Notes: a model not told the origin generated them from the sequence alone. Positions 16,900 to 26,030 are shown, counted from the stretch's first letter. The stretch is 43,511 bases of DNA from Phytohabitans sp036906915 (GCF_036906915.1 NZ_JBAKHX010000071.1:1-43511); one strand, 5' to 3'. Made by a program: numbers and translations.

Positions 16900-17688
16900 T
16901 CATTCGCCGCCATCGATCAGCCTGAGGTCGCCGGGGGTCAGGGTGGCGGTCTTGACGGTCAGCTCGACCAGGAGGTTGTGGCTGAGCTTGTTGCCGACCG
17001 GCGGGTCGACTTCGGCCTCCACCACGCCGCGAACCCCTTTCGCGTGCAGGTGCAGCCGGACCGGCTCGACGACGTGGTCGACCTTCCGCAAGGTCCACCT
17101 CTCGCCCGGCCAGAGCTCGTTGAGGTGGTCTACCGTGCCTTGCCTGGTCAGCGGCTGTGGGTCCAGGTCGCCGCTGCGCAGATAGCGCTGGCCGAGGACG
17201 ACCAGCACCCGCCGCTGCCGCGGGGTGAGTGGCCAGACGATCTGTTCCACTGTGCGCCCGTCCGGGACCGGGTACGGCTGCCGCCCTCCGTCCGGGCCGT
17301 TGATGTACAGGTGCAGGATGTGTTTGCGGTCGTTCGACCCGGTGATGACCAGCGTGGTGTGTCCCGGGTCCAGCGGATACTCCTCGTCGGCCTTGTGGAC
17401 CCGGCGGCCGCCTGAGATCTCGATGGGCAACGATCCGGTGTTCCGCAGCCACCACCACTGCTGCCGGTGGACCAGCACGCCGTGGGTACGGCTGACTCGC
17501 AGGTCGTCCTCGCCGAGTCGCATACCCTCCGCGGCCGGATCCGGGGCGCGTCCGAAACACAGCCGGCCCCCGGGACGAGCCTCCACCGCGACCGCGCCGT
17601 TGAACCCCCGTACGACGAGTGCGTCCGGGCTTGTCCAGGGCTTGCCCTGGCGCGGCACACTGCCACCGTCGATTCGCGCGATCGCCAT
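16900..17688 (-). CDS. FHA-domain protein with C-terminal winged-helix-like part
   Basis: The 262-residue protein starts with a polar segment and an FHA domain: GGRLCFGRAPD, then DLRVSRTHGVLVHR (the GR...SRTH signature that binds phosphothreonine), ending near residue 130. The C-terminal part (LTPRQRRVLVVLGQRYL, TVDHLNELWP, WTLRKVDHVVEPVRLHL) resembles a winged-helix or trans-reg-C fold, so it may bind DNA or protein. ATG 17688 is chosen because GGAGGA precedes it; an upstream extension has no such site. It converges on the TM kinase with an 8-base gap. It is the expected reader of kinase signals in this locus. Confidence 0.9.
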   Translation of the reverse strand: MAIARIDGGSVPRQGKPWTSPDALVVRGFNGAVAVEARPGGRLCFGRAPDPAAEGMRLGEDDLRVSRTHGVLVHRQQWWWLRNTGSLPIEISGGRRVHKADEEYPLDPGHTTLVITGSNDRKHILHLYINGPDGGRQPYPVPDGRTVEQIVWPLTPRQRRVLVVLGQRYLRSGDLDPQPLTRQGTVDHLNELWPGERWTLRKVDHVVEPVRLHLHAKGVRGVVEAEVDPPVGNKLSHNLLVELTVKTATLTPGDLRLIDGGE

Positions 17689-17700
17689 GATCTCCTCCCA

Positions 17701-17850
17701 TGCTGTCACCACGTGTGGTGGGACATCCTGACCCGACCCGACCGGGAGATGTCCCGCCCGCAACCTGACCTGGAAGCCGACCTCGCTGCCCGCGTCAACG
17801 GCCGGTACCTCGTCGGCCACAATATCGGCGTGGACATGGCCTGGATGTGG
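17701..17850 (+). pseudogene. DnaQ-like exonuclease fragment
   Basis: A short frame reads PDLEADLAARVNGRYLVGHNIGVD, where the GHNIGVD string matches the Exo II motif of DEDD 3'-5' exonucleases. The start, Exo I and Exo III parts are absent. It lies upstream of the FHA gene on the opposite strand and is broken at both ends. Confidence 0.45.
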
Positions 17851-17922
17851 GCGATCCGCAGTCGCTCAACCAGCAGGTGGCCGAGGTGGTGAGGGTGTAC
17901 GCCTTGTCGGCCAGAATCCGTT

Positions 17923-18177
17923 CAGGAAGGGATGAACTGCGGGCTGTCGCCGCGTTGCCCGGCGGTCAGCACGATCGATAACGGCTTCTGGCCTTGCCCG
18001 CAGACCAGGTGCAACTTGGTGGTCAGCCCGCCCCGCGAACGGCCCAGCGCGTGATCGGCCGGCTCGAGACGAACTCCGCCGGGCGGCTCGGCCTGCCGAT
18101 CCCGACCGCACGGGCTGAGGCAGTAACGGCTCCAGCACCACCCACTGCGCGTCGGTCAGGTCGAACCGCCTCGTCAC
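17923..18177 (-). mobile_element. IS5-type transposase relic with large internal deletion
   Basis: The start (VTRRFDLTDAQWVVLEPLLP) is typical of IS5-family transposases. A middle section of about 100 residues is missing. In another frame the downstream core is visible (DHALGRSRGGLTTKLHL, GQKPLSIVLTAGQRGDSPQF), so only the two joined pieces remain. It is not functional and it marks the right border of the Hsp70 locus. Confidence 0.65.
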
Positions 18178-18335
18178 CGCTAGGGTGTCCACGAGGTCTC
18201 CTGGTTCCGCGTTCGTCTTCGTCGATGAACCATCTACCGGAGACCTCACCCATTTTCGATCATTGACACGCCGACCAACACGAACAGTGACAGTGGCCAC
18301 CCAAGAACTTCCCACTCACGGCCAGCTAGGGAGTG

Positions 18336-18359
18336 ACCGTGAATGACGGCCTTCACGGT
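18336..18359. repeat. 8-bp perfect inverted repeat upstream of cold-shock-like gene
   Basis: ACCGTGAA and TTCACGGT are separated by 8 bases, about 70 bases before the start at 18427. It could be an operator or a leader hairpin; a T-run terminator is not present. Confidence 0.35.
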
Positions 18360-18426
18360 GGCGACGGCCCGGGCTCTACGCTGTACTCTGCCGACTGCGC
18401 AGCCGCCGAACGTACGAGGAGCCGTC

Positions 18427-18729
18427 ATGGCCGAGGGGATTGTCCTCTGGTTCAACTTGGAGAAGGGCGAAGGCGCGGTCCGACCTGACGGCTGGGCCTC
18501 TTCCCCGATGCCGAGTCAGCACCGCAGATGGTGGCGCAGGCGCCGGCAGTCGTACTCGGCGTCCTATGAACCGGCGGAAGTCGTTGAACCGGCGGGAATC
18601 CCCTTTCGCCGCTCCGAGATCCAGATGAAGGGCTACCAGGACGTCGAGGAGGGGCAGCGCGTGTCGTTCGCTATCCAGCGCCTCCCGAGCGGCAGCCTCG
18701 AGGCGACCCATGTAGTCCCGCTCGAATAA
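18427..18729 (+). CDS. Cold-shock-domain-like protein with internal insert
   Basis: The 100-residue protein starts like a Csp (MAEGIVLWFNLEKGEGAV) and ends like one (QMKGYQDVEEGQRVSFAIQR, a typical last strand pair). Between them about 35 residues, Arg/Trp-rich, are added. The RNP1 and RNP2 aromatic residues are missing: KGFGFI is KGEGAV and VFVHF is replaced by IPFRRS. It may no longer bind RNA in the usual way, or the insert may arise from indels in a decaying gene. ATG 18427 is the clear start. Confidence 0.6.
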   Translation: MAEGIVLWFNLEKGEGAVRPDGWASSPMPSQHRRWWRRRRQSYSASYEPAEVVEPAGIPFRRSEIQMKGYQDVEEGQRVSFAIQRLPSGSLEATHVVPLE

Positions 18730-18829
18730 CCCCGCTCCGACCGCAGCTTCAGCTCCCCGTAACTAGTACACCCAGGCACCAATCCGACGTCCACCACTCG
18801 GTGCCAGGCCGCGACCGTGGGAACCTGTC

Positions 18830-19755
18830 AACGCTCCGCGAATTTTGGTTCTGGCCCACTTTTCGGATGCTCGTTCAGCGGCGAACGCTGCGTGAGGCTC
18901 TGGTGCGGACGGTGTTCGTTGAAATGCCGCACATAATCGGTCAGCACCCGGTGGGCGTGTCGTTCGTTGTAGAGCAACACGTGGTCGGTGCACTCCTGCC
19001 GGACACTGCGCACGAACCGCTCCGCGAAGCAGTTCGCCCGCGGCGTACGCGGCGGCGTCTTGACCCCTGCATACCTTCACCAGCAACCACCGCATCGAAC
19101 GCGGGCGTGAACTTCGCATCCCGATCCCGGACCAGAAACCGGAACGACGCGGTCCGCTCCCCAGGTCGAAGACCAAGTTTCGGGCCTGCTGCGCGGTCCA
19201 CTCCCCCGTCGGATGCGCGGTGACGCCGATCAAGTACACCCGGCGCGTCACAGTCCCTTCGCCTGGGTACGCAAGAACTGCCGCCTACTCGTGTCGGTTC
19301 CGTGGCGCCGGGCCCATACCCTGGGCGGCCAGAATCCGGCGGATCGTGCCGGCACCCATCCGGTACCCCAAGCCACCAGTTCACCCTGGATCCTCCGGTG
19401 CCCCCATCCAGGGTTGTCCCGCGCCAGCCGTAGCACCAGATTCCGAATCTCCTGGCTGACCGGCGGACGGCCAGGCCGGTTCGGATACGTCCACCTCCAC
19501 GCGACCAGCCGCCGGTGCCAGCCCAGCAAAGTGCCCGGGGTGACCAGGCGATGGGCACCCAACCACGTCGGCAACACCAGCGTCAGCGCGGAGATCACCG
19601 CCCGATCCGACCACTCCAACCGCGGCTTGCCGGCCGGGCGGCGCATCACCACGCGTCAGCAAGACCAGCCAACCCAAAACCTGAACCAGCGCCAGGTATA
19701 CCAGCCGGAACACCACCCTGGCATCGTCCACCCGGACGGCGAAACCGCAGCTCAC
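18830..19755 (-). pseudogene. IS transposase with integrase-core fold, decayed
   Basis: Pieces in different frames line up in order: a family N-terminus (LVQVLGWLVLLTR), a helix-turn-helix part (LEWSDRAVISALTLVLP, LARDNPGWGHRRIQGEL), the core (VYLIGVTAHPTGEWTAQQARN, FRFLVRDRDAKFTPAFDAVV) and the C-terminus (HFNEHRPHQSLTQRSPL). At least three frameshifts and one deletion near 19660 make it inactive. It belongs to the same broad IS3/IS481-like class as the relic at 6565-7249 but is a different element. It lies on the right side of the Hsp70 locus, in the same orientation as the left relic. Confidence 0.75.
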
Positions 19756-19963
19756 CTACGGTGTGACGAGTTCCGGCACGGTACACGGTGGTGCCGGTCG
19801 TGTTGGCCCTCTCTCCGGGGTCGGCGGGTAGGTCCGGCTCCGGAGTGTCGTTTGTGGACCCGTCGTCGAACCAGGTGTCCCAACAGAACGAGAACTCCTA
19901 GACGAGGTCATCGTCAAGTTGATCGCCTTGGGATCCGGGCCACAAGGCGGACCGAGACGTCGA

Positions 19964-20333
19964 TCACCTCATGTCAAAGCGATCCGATCCGCCGGTGTCG
20001 AGGCGCCAGGCGTTGTCCCATTCGAGGGTGATGCGATTGTGGCATCGCACGGCCGGACCCTGGAGCAGCTCGGTTGCCAGGCCGGCATCGTTGTCGTGCA
20101 ACTGGTCCAGCACCTCGGGCCGCGTGGAGCCGCGCATTCATCCACTCCAGGACCGTGAGCTTCGCAGGGTCCCCGCAGGCGGTGCAGAGCGCGAGGAGCC
20201 AGGCGTCGAGCAGCTTGTGGCTTGCGTTGACGTGAAATTTGCTGCTTGCCCGGAAGTGCTCGGACGCGCACGAGTGGCAACGGCGCAGGACGAGCGGCAG
20301 GCAGGTGGGCACGACGGCCCAGTCTTTGGGCAT
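19964..20333 (-). pseudogene. DUF1062-family protein, frameshifted
   Basis: The first frame (MPKDWAVVPTCLPLVLRRC, FRASSKFHVNASHKLLDAWL, LCTACGDPAKLTVLEWMN) and, after a shift near 20130, a second frame (EVLDQLHDNDAGLATELL, RITLEWDNAWRLDTGG) together make a nearly full DUF1062 protein. The family carries Cys pairs (CHSC, CTAC) that may bind zinc; its role is unknown. One indel is enough to explain the break, so it is a recent pseudogene or a sequencing error. Confidence 0.6.
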
Positions 20334-20576
20334 AGGAGTACACCGGTTTCAGTGAGAAGTCCGCAGCAGGAAGGAACGCGGCGCATGCGCGCTGCGCGAC
20401 GAATCAGCGCTCGGGAGGTCTCACAGGGTGTACAACGGAGTGTCCTTGGCTAGACGAAGTTGCTCGGCAGCACGGTATCGGCCCGCAGCACCGCTGGTCC
20501 ACTGGTTTCCCGAGCCTCAACGCCATGGCTGGCCCACGCACGGTCCCGTGGAGACCGGCCACCGGTATTGGCGGCG

Positions 20577-21604
20577 CTAAAGAAAGATCGCAGCTGTGGT
20601 GCCGATCGACGGGTTGGCGGCGAGGAGCTTGCACAGGTCTTCGGAGCCGAGAAGGTTGGCGCGTAGCCGGTCTGGCACGTGAGCGTTGACGAGAGACTGG
20701 TGCAGTGCCTCCTTGCGGGCGGTCCAATCGGCGTCCTCTGGTAGCTCCGCCACGGGTGCCTCCAGCAGCGAGAGCACCGTATCCCGTTCGGTGGTGCCGA
20801 TCTGGCGGCCGAGGGCGGCTCGCAGGTGCGGCCAGCGGATCGCCAGGACGGCCAGCTTCGTCACCTCGGCGAGTGTGTCGGGCGCTGGGAGGCCGGCCGT
20901 AATGCGTTCCTGCCGGATGACCGCGTAGAAACGGAAGACGTTGACGAATCGCTTGATCTCTCGTGGGTTCTTGCCCAGAGTGCCGGCGACCGCCGTGACG
21001 ACCTCCTCCACCTCGGGGTCGTCGGGGCGTAGGCGCCGCCGCAGCTCCCGGCGCATCGCCGCACGTGTCTCCGGGCTGAACCCACTGCCCGCTACTACGC
21101 CCTGGCGCTCTTCCTGGGCCGCGGCCGCAGCTTCCGAGATGTCCTCGATCGACGGTTGTCGCCGCCGGATGCCCGCCGCGATGCGACCGACCTCGCGCTC
21201 GTCGACGGCGCCGTCGCGCGCGCCCCGGCAGCGGTGGGCCGGAAACGGTCCACGAGGGTGGCACCGAGGAACTCGTTCGCTTGATCCGACCGGAGTGCGA
21301 GCAGGCTGATCGGCAGCTGGATAATCTTGTCCAGGAAGCGCCAGCCCAGCGTGCGAACCTCGCCCCAGTAGTCGTCATCGGTCAGCGCCTCCACGAGTGG
21401 CTGGTACGCCACCTCGATGTGCGCGGCGATCATCTCGGGCTCCATCGCGACGACGAAGACGCAGTTGGGAAACTGCCCCGCCAGGAACAGGTTGATCGCC
21501 TCGATGGCCTGGGCGACCGTCGAGGGCGAGCAGCGGTCGAGGTCGTCGACGAAAATGACGACCGGATGCTCGTCCGTCGCGACGAGATCGAGTACCCGGC
21601 GCAT
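20577..21604 (-). pseudogene. KAP-family P-loop NTPase, truncated and frameshifted
   Basis: The first frame has the Walker B region VVIFVDDLDRCSPSTVAQAIEA-like strand, then NCVFVVAMEPEMIAAH and FLDKIIQLPISLLAL, all typical of KAP NTPases. Near 21225 the frame shifts, and the rest (IEDISEAAAAAQEE, LGKNPREIKRFVNVFRFY) runs to 20577. The Walker A part and any TM inserts expected upstream are missing. KAP ATPases are often membrane-linked and found in phage-defence or plasmid settings; here it is dead. Confidence 0.7.
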
Positions 21605-21709
21605 GTCGCCACCGCCGGCCGCACCGCACAGACGATCGTCCGGCTCGGCTACGGCCCACCGACCTCACCATCACCGCGCCGGCCGGTGGAGGACGTCCTG
21701 GTCCATCAG

Positions 21710-22048
21710 TCACAGGATGCCGAGTAGCAGCTGCGCGATGAGGATTTTGGCAAGCATGGCGGCCGGGAACGCGGTGGTGTAGCCAAGCTCCGGTAGCTCA
21801 TTGTCGGCCTGCTCGTCGGCGAAGACCAGCGTCGCCGGTTGGGTGCACATGCCGGCCAATACCCCGGTCGCCACCCCCATGGGCAGCCGCAGCAGCTTGT
21901 GGCCGATCGTGAGGACACCGAACGCCAGCGTCAGGCAGACCGCGAACGCGGCGACGAGCAGGATCCAGCCACCCGCGGTCGCGATCGTCGAGGCGAACGA
22001 CTGCCCGGCGCGGGTGCCGATGCCGATGCCGGCGAGGTTTGCTTGGGT
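21710..22048 (-). pseudogene. AspT/YidE-like transporter, C-terminal remnant
   Basis: The frame reads NLAGIGIGTRAGQSFASTIA, a series of hydrophobic helices (WILLVAAFAVCLTLAFGVL), PMGVATGVLAGMCTQPATL and a C-terminal helix ending at 21710. This is the end of the aspartate:alanine exchanger family; the GMCTQPATL string is typical. An in-frame stop lies right before it near 22050, and the first several hundred residues are gone. It has no start codon. Confidence 0.6.
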
Positions 22049-22097
22049 CTAGGCAGTTGTCGCCCGGTGCGTCGCGCGGGCTTTCGTAGGCGTACGG

Positions 22098-23384
22098 TCA
22101 GGACGTGATCATGGCCAGGTCGACCTCTTCGGCCATCCTTTGCATGCCAGCGTCATTGGGATGCAGCCAGTCGGTATGGGCGTACGCGGGCAGCATGGCT
22201 GACGGGTTGCTCGGATCTCGCAGGGCGGCGTCATAGTCGACAACCCCGTCAAACGCCCCGCTGGTGCGGATCCAGTTGTTGAGCGCCTGCCTGGTGGCCT
22301 CCCGGGCGGTGGTGTACGGGGTGGATCCGCCGAACGGCAGAATCGTGCCGCCGTAGATCTGGACCCCGCTGGCGTGCGCCATGTCGATCAGCGTCTGGTA
22401 CGCGGCGCGGAGGTCCCAGGAGGTGACCGGTGGATTGCTCGGGGTGGTGATGTCGTTTATGCCCTCCAGCAGGATCACGCGCGTAACACCCGAATGGCTC
22501 AACGCGTCGTGCGCGAACCGGTTGAGGGCGCTGAGGCCACTGGTAGGTCCACCGTCCCGGAGCACCGAGTTTCTGGAGAGGCCGGCGTTGACGACGCCGA
22601 GCAGCGGTGCGCCACCGGACTCCGTCCACATGCGGCGCGCGAGGTAATCCGGGTACCGCCGGTTCGTCAGCGGGGTCGACGAGTACCCGTCGGTGATCGA
22701 GTCACCGAACGCCACGACGGTGCCGGTGGCACTCGCACTGACCACGTCGAGTCCACTGAGGAAGTACCACCCGCTGAGCCGCCCTGGATAGTTGGTGCTC
22801 GCGTCATCGGCCGCGAAGTTGCCGGCGTTGGACAGGTAAGTGGTCATCAAGGAGTCCGGGTGGTGCGTGGACGGGCCGGTGGTACCAGGCACGTAGACGC
22901 TGATCAGCAGGTTCTGCCCTGCGATCACGGTCATGTCGGCTGGATCGCTGAACCGCTCCTGCCCGGCCGGGATGGTCACCGTGCCGGCGCCGCCGAACGT
23001 CAGCCGATGGTGGGTGCCGGGCTTCGTGATGCCACCGAGACTCTGCTCGGCCAGATCGACGTGGCCGATGACAAGCGGGGAGGTGCCGCGCAGGTTGGAG
23101 AGCCGCACCCGCGGCGCCGTGCCACCGCTCGAGGCGTACACCACGTGCCGGATGGTCTGATTGGTGAAACTCGTCCCACCGCTGTTGACCGACGGGCCCC
23201 AGATGCCGACCCGGGCACCCGCAGCAAGCGCGTCGCCGCCCGGCTCGATCACCAGCCCGACGGCCGCGAGCAGGCCGAGGACGGTGGCGATGACCAACCG
23301 AGGCACGTGAGGCGGGGCGGTCCTGCGGTGGGGCGAGCCAGGTATGGTGCCCGCTGTCCGCGTACGGGGTGATGTCTCGAGCAC
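22098..23384 (-). CDS. Secreted SGNH/GDSL hydrolase
   Basis: The 428-residue protein has an N-terminal hydrophobic signal (LVIATVLGLLAAVGLVI), a beta-rich region (about 55-215) and an SGNH hydrolase domain. Visible motifs are GDSITDG with the nucleophile Ser, an asparagine block (LEGINDIT) and DWLHPND with the catalytic Asp/His. This is the layout of actinobacterial secreted esterases/acetylesterases that act on polysaccharide or lipid esters. The GTG start at 23384 lies 2 bases after the beta-helix stop, so the two genes are an operon; a shared extracellular glycan target is likely. Confidence 0.9.
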   Translation of the reverse strand: MLETSPRTRTAGTIPGSPHRRTAPPHVPRLVIATVLGLLAAVGLVIEPGGDALAAGARVGIWGPSVNSGGTSFTNQTIRHVVYASSGGTAPRVRLSNLRGTSPLVIGHVDLAEQSLGGITKPGTHHRLTFGGAGTVTIPAGQERFSDPADMTVIAGQNLLISVYVPGTTGPSTHHPDSLMTTYLSNAGNFAADDASTNYPGRLSGWYFLSGLDVVSASATGTVVAFGDSITDGYSSTPLTNRRYPDYLARRMWTESGGAPLLGVVNAGLSRNSVLRDGGPTSGLSALNRFAHDALSHSGVTRVILLEGINDITTPSNPPVTSWDLRAAYQTLIDMAHASGVQIYGGTILPFGGSTPYTTAREATRQALNNWIRTSGAFDGVVDYDAALRDPSNPSAMLPAYAHTDWLHPNDAGMQRMAEEVDLAMITS

Positions 23385-23386
23385 GG

Positions 23387-24835
23387 CTAACCAATCGAGT
23401 TGTAGATAGGGACCCAGCCGAGGCTGGCGCCGGTTGACGAGAAGACTTCCATCTTCCGGACGACCGACCCGGGCGTGCTGGCGACCACGCTGTTGCCCAC
23501 GCCGAGACCGCCGATGGCGATCACCTTGCCGGTGGTCTTGAGGCTGCCCGAGGCAGTGATGAGCCCCTCCGCGCTGCGCCGCATGACGACGGTGCCGGCA
23601 GGCGCCGCGTGGTGGACGGCACCATGCACCTCGTTCCAGGCGAGCGACACCTCCGTCGCGTTGTCGTGCACCCAGACCGCCGGCGACGTGGGGTGCGCCT
23701 GCCGGGCATGGTTGGCCGCGACCACGGTGCGGTTGGTGCCGCGGTTGACGGCGATGCAGGTGACCTTGTGGTTGGCGTCGGAGTTTTCGATCCGGTTGCC
23801 CACCACTGTGGCGTCACTGACGAAGATCAGGTTGATGTTTCCGTCGTTGTTGCGGAGCACGTTGCCGGTGATGGTCACCCCGAACGCTCGGGTGGTTACG
23901 ACGCTATCCGGCTGGTCGTCCCTCAATTTCACGCCTCGCGCACCGTCCACCTCGATGCCCCGCCCGATGCACCCGTACACCGTGTTGTCGGCTACGACGA
24001 GGTTGGTGACGTCCTGGCAGTAGACGCCGGCCTGCCCACACTCGGTGATGGTGTTACCAGAGATAACCGTGCGGTCGCCGCCGGCCCAGACGCAGATGCC
24101 GTCGAAGTAGTTCGACGTCGTGCCGTTCCACGGCAGGCCGCTCTGTCCCTCGTCGGTCGACGGCCAGTCCATCGCCACGTGATTGTTGACGATCCGCACG
24201 TCCTTGCCGTTGGTCGTGATGCCGGTGCGCGTCCCCTCGGTGGTGCAGTTCGTAATGGTGATGTCGTCGGACCTCGGCGCTGGACTGTCGTAGACGACGA
24301 TGCCGTTGAACCGCGTGTTGTAGACGTGTACACCGTCCACGACGATCGCCCGCGATGACGAGACGCGAACACCGTCGTACTGGTGGAGCCGGTCGGCGTC
24401 ACGCACGGTCAGGCCGAGCACTTTCACCCGCAGGCAGTCCCGCAGCTGCAGCACGGCCTTCCCGCCCAAGACCGAGGCCGCCGACCCGGCCAGGGAGAGC
24501 GTGGCGCCATGGCCGGAGATGACGCTGTCGGACAGTCCGGTCGCGTTGACCTGGTCGCTGACCTTGAAGATCCGGCCAGCCGGGAAGTAAACACTCTTGT
24601 TCGGGTTGGCCGACCTGGCGGCGTTCAGCGCGGCCTGGATCGCGGCGGTGTCATCCGTCGTGCCATCACCGGCCGCGCCGTGATCGAGGACCGATATCCA
24701 ACCCTCACCTGTCGCCGCCGCAGCCGCCACGGCCGGCGCGGCGTGCATCATCGTGCCTGCGCCCGTGACGCCACCGATGACCGCCGTGGACACCACACCC
24801 GCGCGCAGCGCATCCCGCCTACTCAACGACCCCAT
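23387..24835 (-). CDS. Tat-exported right-handed parallel beta-helix protein
   Basis: The 482-residue protein begins with a twin-arginine signal (MGSLSRRDALRAGVV, then a hydrophobic stretch to about residue 38). The pectate-lyase-3-like start is clear (VLDHGAAGDGTTDDTAAIQAAL, SVYFPAGRIFKV), followed by beta-helix rungs rich in N-x-I/V-x-x-N (VISGNTITECGQAG, VVADNTVYGC, VTITGNVLRNNDGN). Such proteins are polysaccharide lyases or hydrolases, or phage-like spike proteins. The exact substrate cannot be told. It is the first gene of a pair with the SGNH hydrolase. Confidence 0.9.
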   Translation of the reverse strand: MGSLSRRDALRAGVVSTAVIGGVTGAGTMMHAAPAVAAAAATGEGWISVLDHGAAGDGTTDDTAAIQAALNAARSANPNKSVYFPAGRIFKVSDQVNATGLSDSVISGHGATLSLAGSAASVLGGKAVLQLRDCLRVKVLGLTVRDADRLHQYDGVRVSSSRAIVVDGVHVYNTRFNGIVVYDSPAPRSDDITITNCTTEGTRTGITTNGKDVRIVNNHVAMDWPSTDEGQSGLPWNGTTSNYFDGICVWAGGDRTVISGNTITECGQAGVYCQDVTNLVVADNTVYGCIGRGIEVDGARGVKLRDDQPDSVVTTRAFGVTITGNVLRNNDGNINLIFVSDATVVGNRIENSDANHKVTCIAVNRGTNRTVVAANHARQAHPTSPAVWVHDNATEVSLAWNEVHGAVHHAAPAGTVVMRRSAEGLITASGSLKTTGKVIAIGGLGVGNSVVASTPGSVVRKMEVFSSTGASLGWVPIYNSIG

Positions 24836-25213
24836 TGAATGTATCCCTCCCCGCGATCCAGGCTGTTCGCAGCCTAAGAACTACGCAGACTACACACCGC
24901 CGCACGGTCCATGTGGCCCCTCGAAGGTCGGCGGGCCCGGCGATGACCATCTGCGCCGTTCGATCACTTTGCAGCCCCAGCAGCACTCCATAGTGGTGCA
25001 GTCCAAAGCTGGGGAATCAAGCGCGGGGCTAGAGGTAAAGGACGAGGTCGGCGACTTCTTCGATTAGGATCAACGTCTTGATTGCGTTGTGTACCCGACA
25101 TTGAAACTCGCCGGGGCTGGACTGGGTTGATGCGCTTGATCCAAGCGGCGGCCGTGTCGGCCCGGCTGGATGCGGTACAGATGTACCTCGGCGACGATCA
25201 GCGGGTAGGCCAG

Positions 25214-25366
25214 CTACCTACTCCGGACCGCCCGGCGGCGGGCGTGCTCGAAGGCCATGTCGGCGGCGGACCTAGCGTCGGGTGGACCGTCGAAGCCGAG
25301 CACGACCGGCGCGTCGACGGACCCGATGTCGCCGCGCACGACCACCACCGGTCGGTGGGCGTACAT
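25214..25366 (-). pseudogene. Universal stress protein fragment
   Basis: A short frame reads AHRPVVVVRGDIGSVDAPVV, LGFDGPPDARSAADMAFEHA and RRRAVR, matching the junction and the start of the second domain in a tandem USP protein. Both ends are missing. It is part of a mosaic of metabolic gene fragments at 25.2-26.0 kb. Confidence 0.5.
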
Positions 25367-25544
25367 CGACAACTTCTCTCCACTTAGGACTGTTGACTCT
25401 GATGGAGCTTCGCCTGGGGCGCTGGTGCGGCACCCGCACAGGCAGTGCCCGCCAGCACGCCACGAACAGCGGCGGCTCCACAGCCTGCACGGTCCCGCGC
25501 CGCGCCGGTCGAGGTCGGTACCAGGTTGGCGGCGCCGGCCCGGC

Positions 25545-25905
25545 CGCGCCGTGATTCACGCCGTGCACCACGGTGGGCACGCCATGCGATGCCGTCGGCG
25601 CAGACAGGATCACGTACGACTCGCCGGCCTGAAGGTGCCGTTTTGAGGCCCTCCTCGGCTTTGAACACACCGGTGCACTCCAGCACCAGGTCGACGCCGA
25701 GCGCGGCCCGCGGCGGGTTCGTCGGGTCATGTTCGGAGAACGCCGGAATCGGTTTGCCGTCGACCAGCAGCGCCCCGTCCGCGGCGCTGACGTCGCGGTG
25801 ATAGCGCTCGTACACGGTGTCGTAGCGAAGCAGGTACGCCAGGTTGTCTACGTCGGCGACGTCGTTGATCGCGACGAGTTCGAGGCCGTCGTCGTCCAAC
25901 AGCCA
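25545..25905 (-). pseudogene. Glyceraldehyde-3-phosphate dehydrogenase fragment
   Basis: The NAD-binding part is clear: LELVAINDVADVDNLAYLLR, YDTVYERYH, LLVDGKPIPAFSEHDP and DLVLECTGVFK. A frameshift follows; the second frame gives HLQAGESYVILSAPT and TVVHGVNH. The first 30 residues (with the GFGRIGR motif) and everything from the catalytic Cys (SNASCTT) onward are missing, so no activity is possible. Upstream it joins an SDR fragment directly. Confidence 0.65.
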
Positions 25906-26030
25906 AACTGGTGAGATCGCCGCAGCGCCAGGTAGATCACGACAACCGCTTGGCCGTCGTCGAGCAGGCGCTCGGAGATCGCCCGTCCGATGCCTCGGCC
26001 GCCACCGGTGACACGTACGAGTGCCTCATG
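25906..26030 (-). pseudogene. Short-chain dehydrogenase N-terminal fragment
   Basis: The frame reads VTGGGRGIGRAISERLLDDG followed by QAVVVIYLA, which is the Rossmann start of SDR enzymes. It then runs straight into the GAPDH remnant. No start codon or remainder of the gene is present. Confidence 0.5.

Noticed and set aside
20577..21604. Active KAP-based phage defence gene
   Set aside because: The Walker A half is absent and a frameshift splits the rest.
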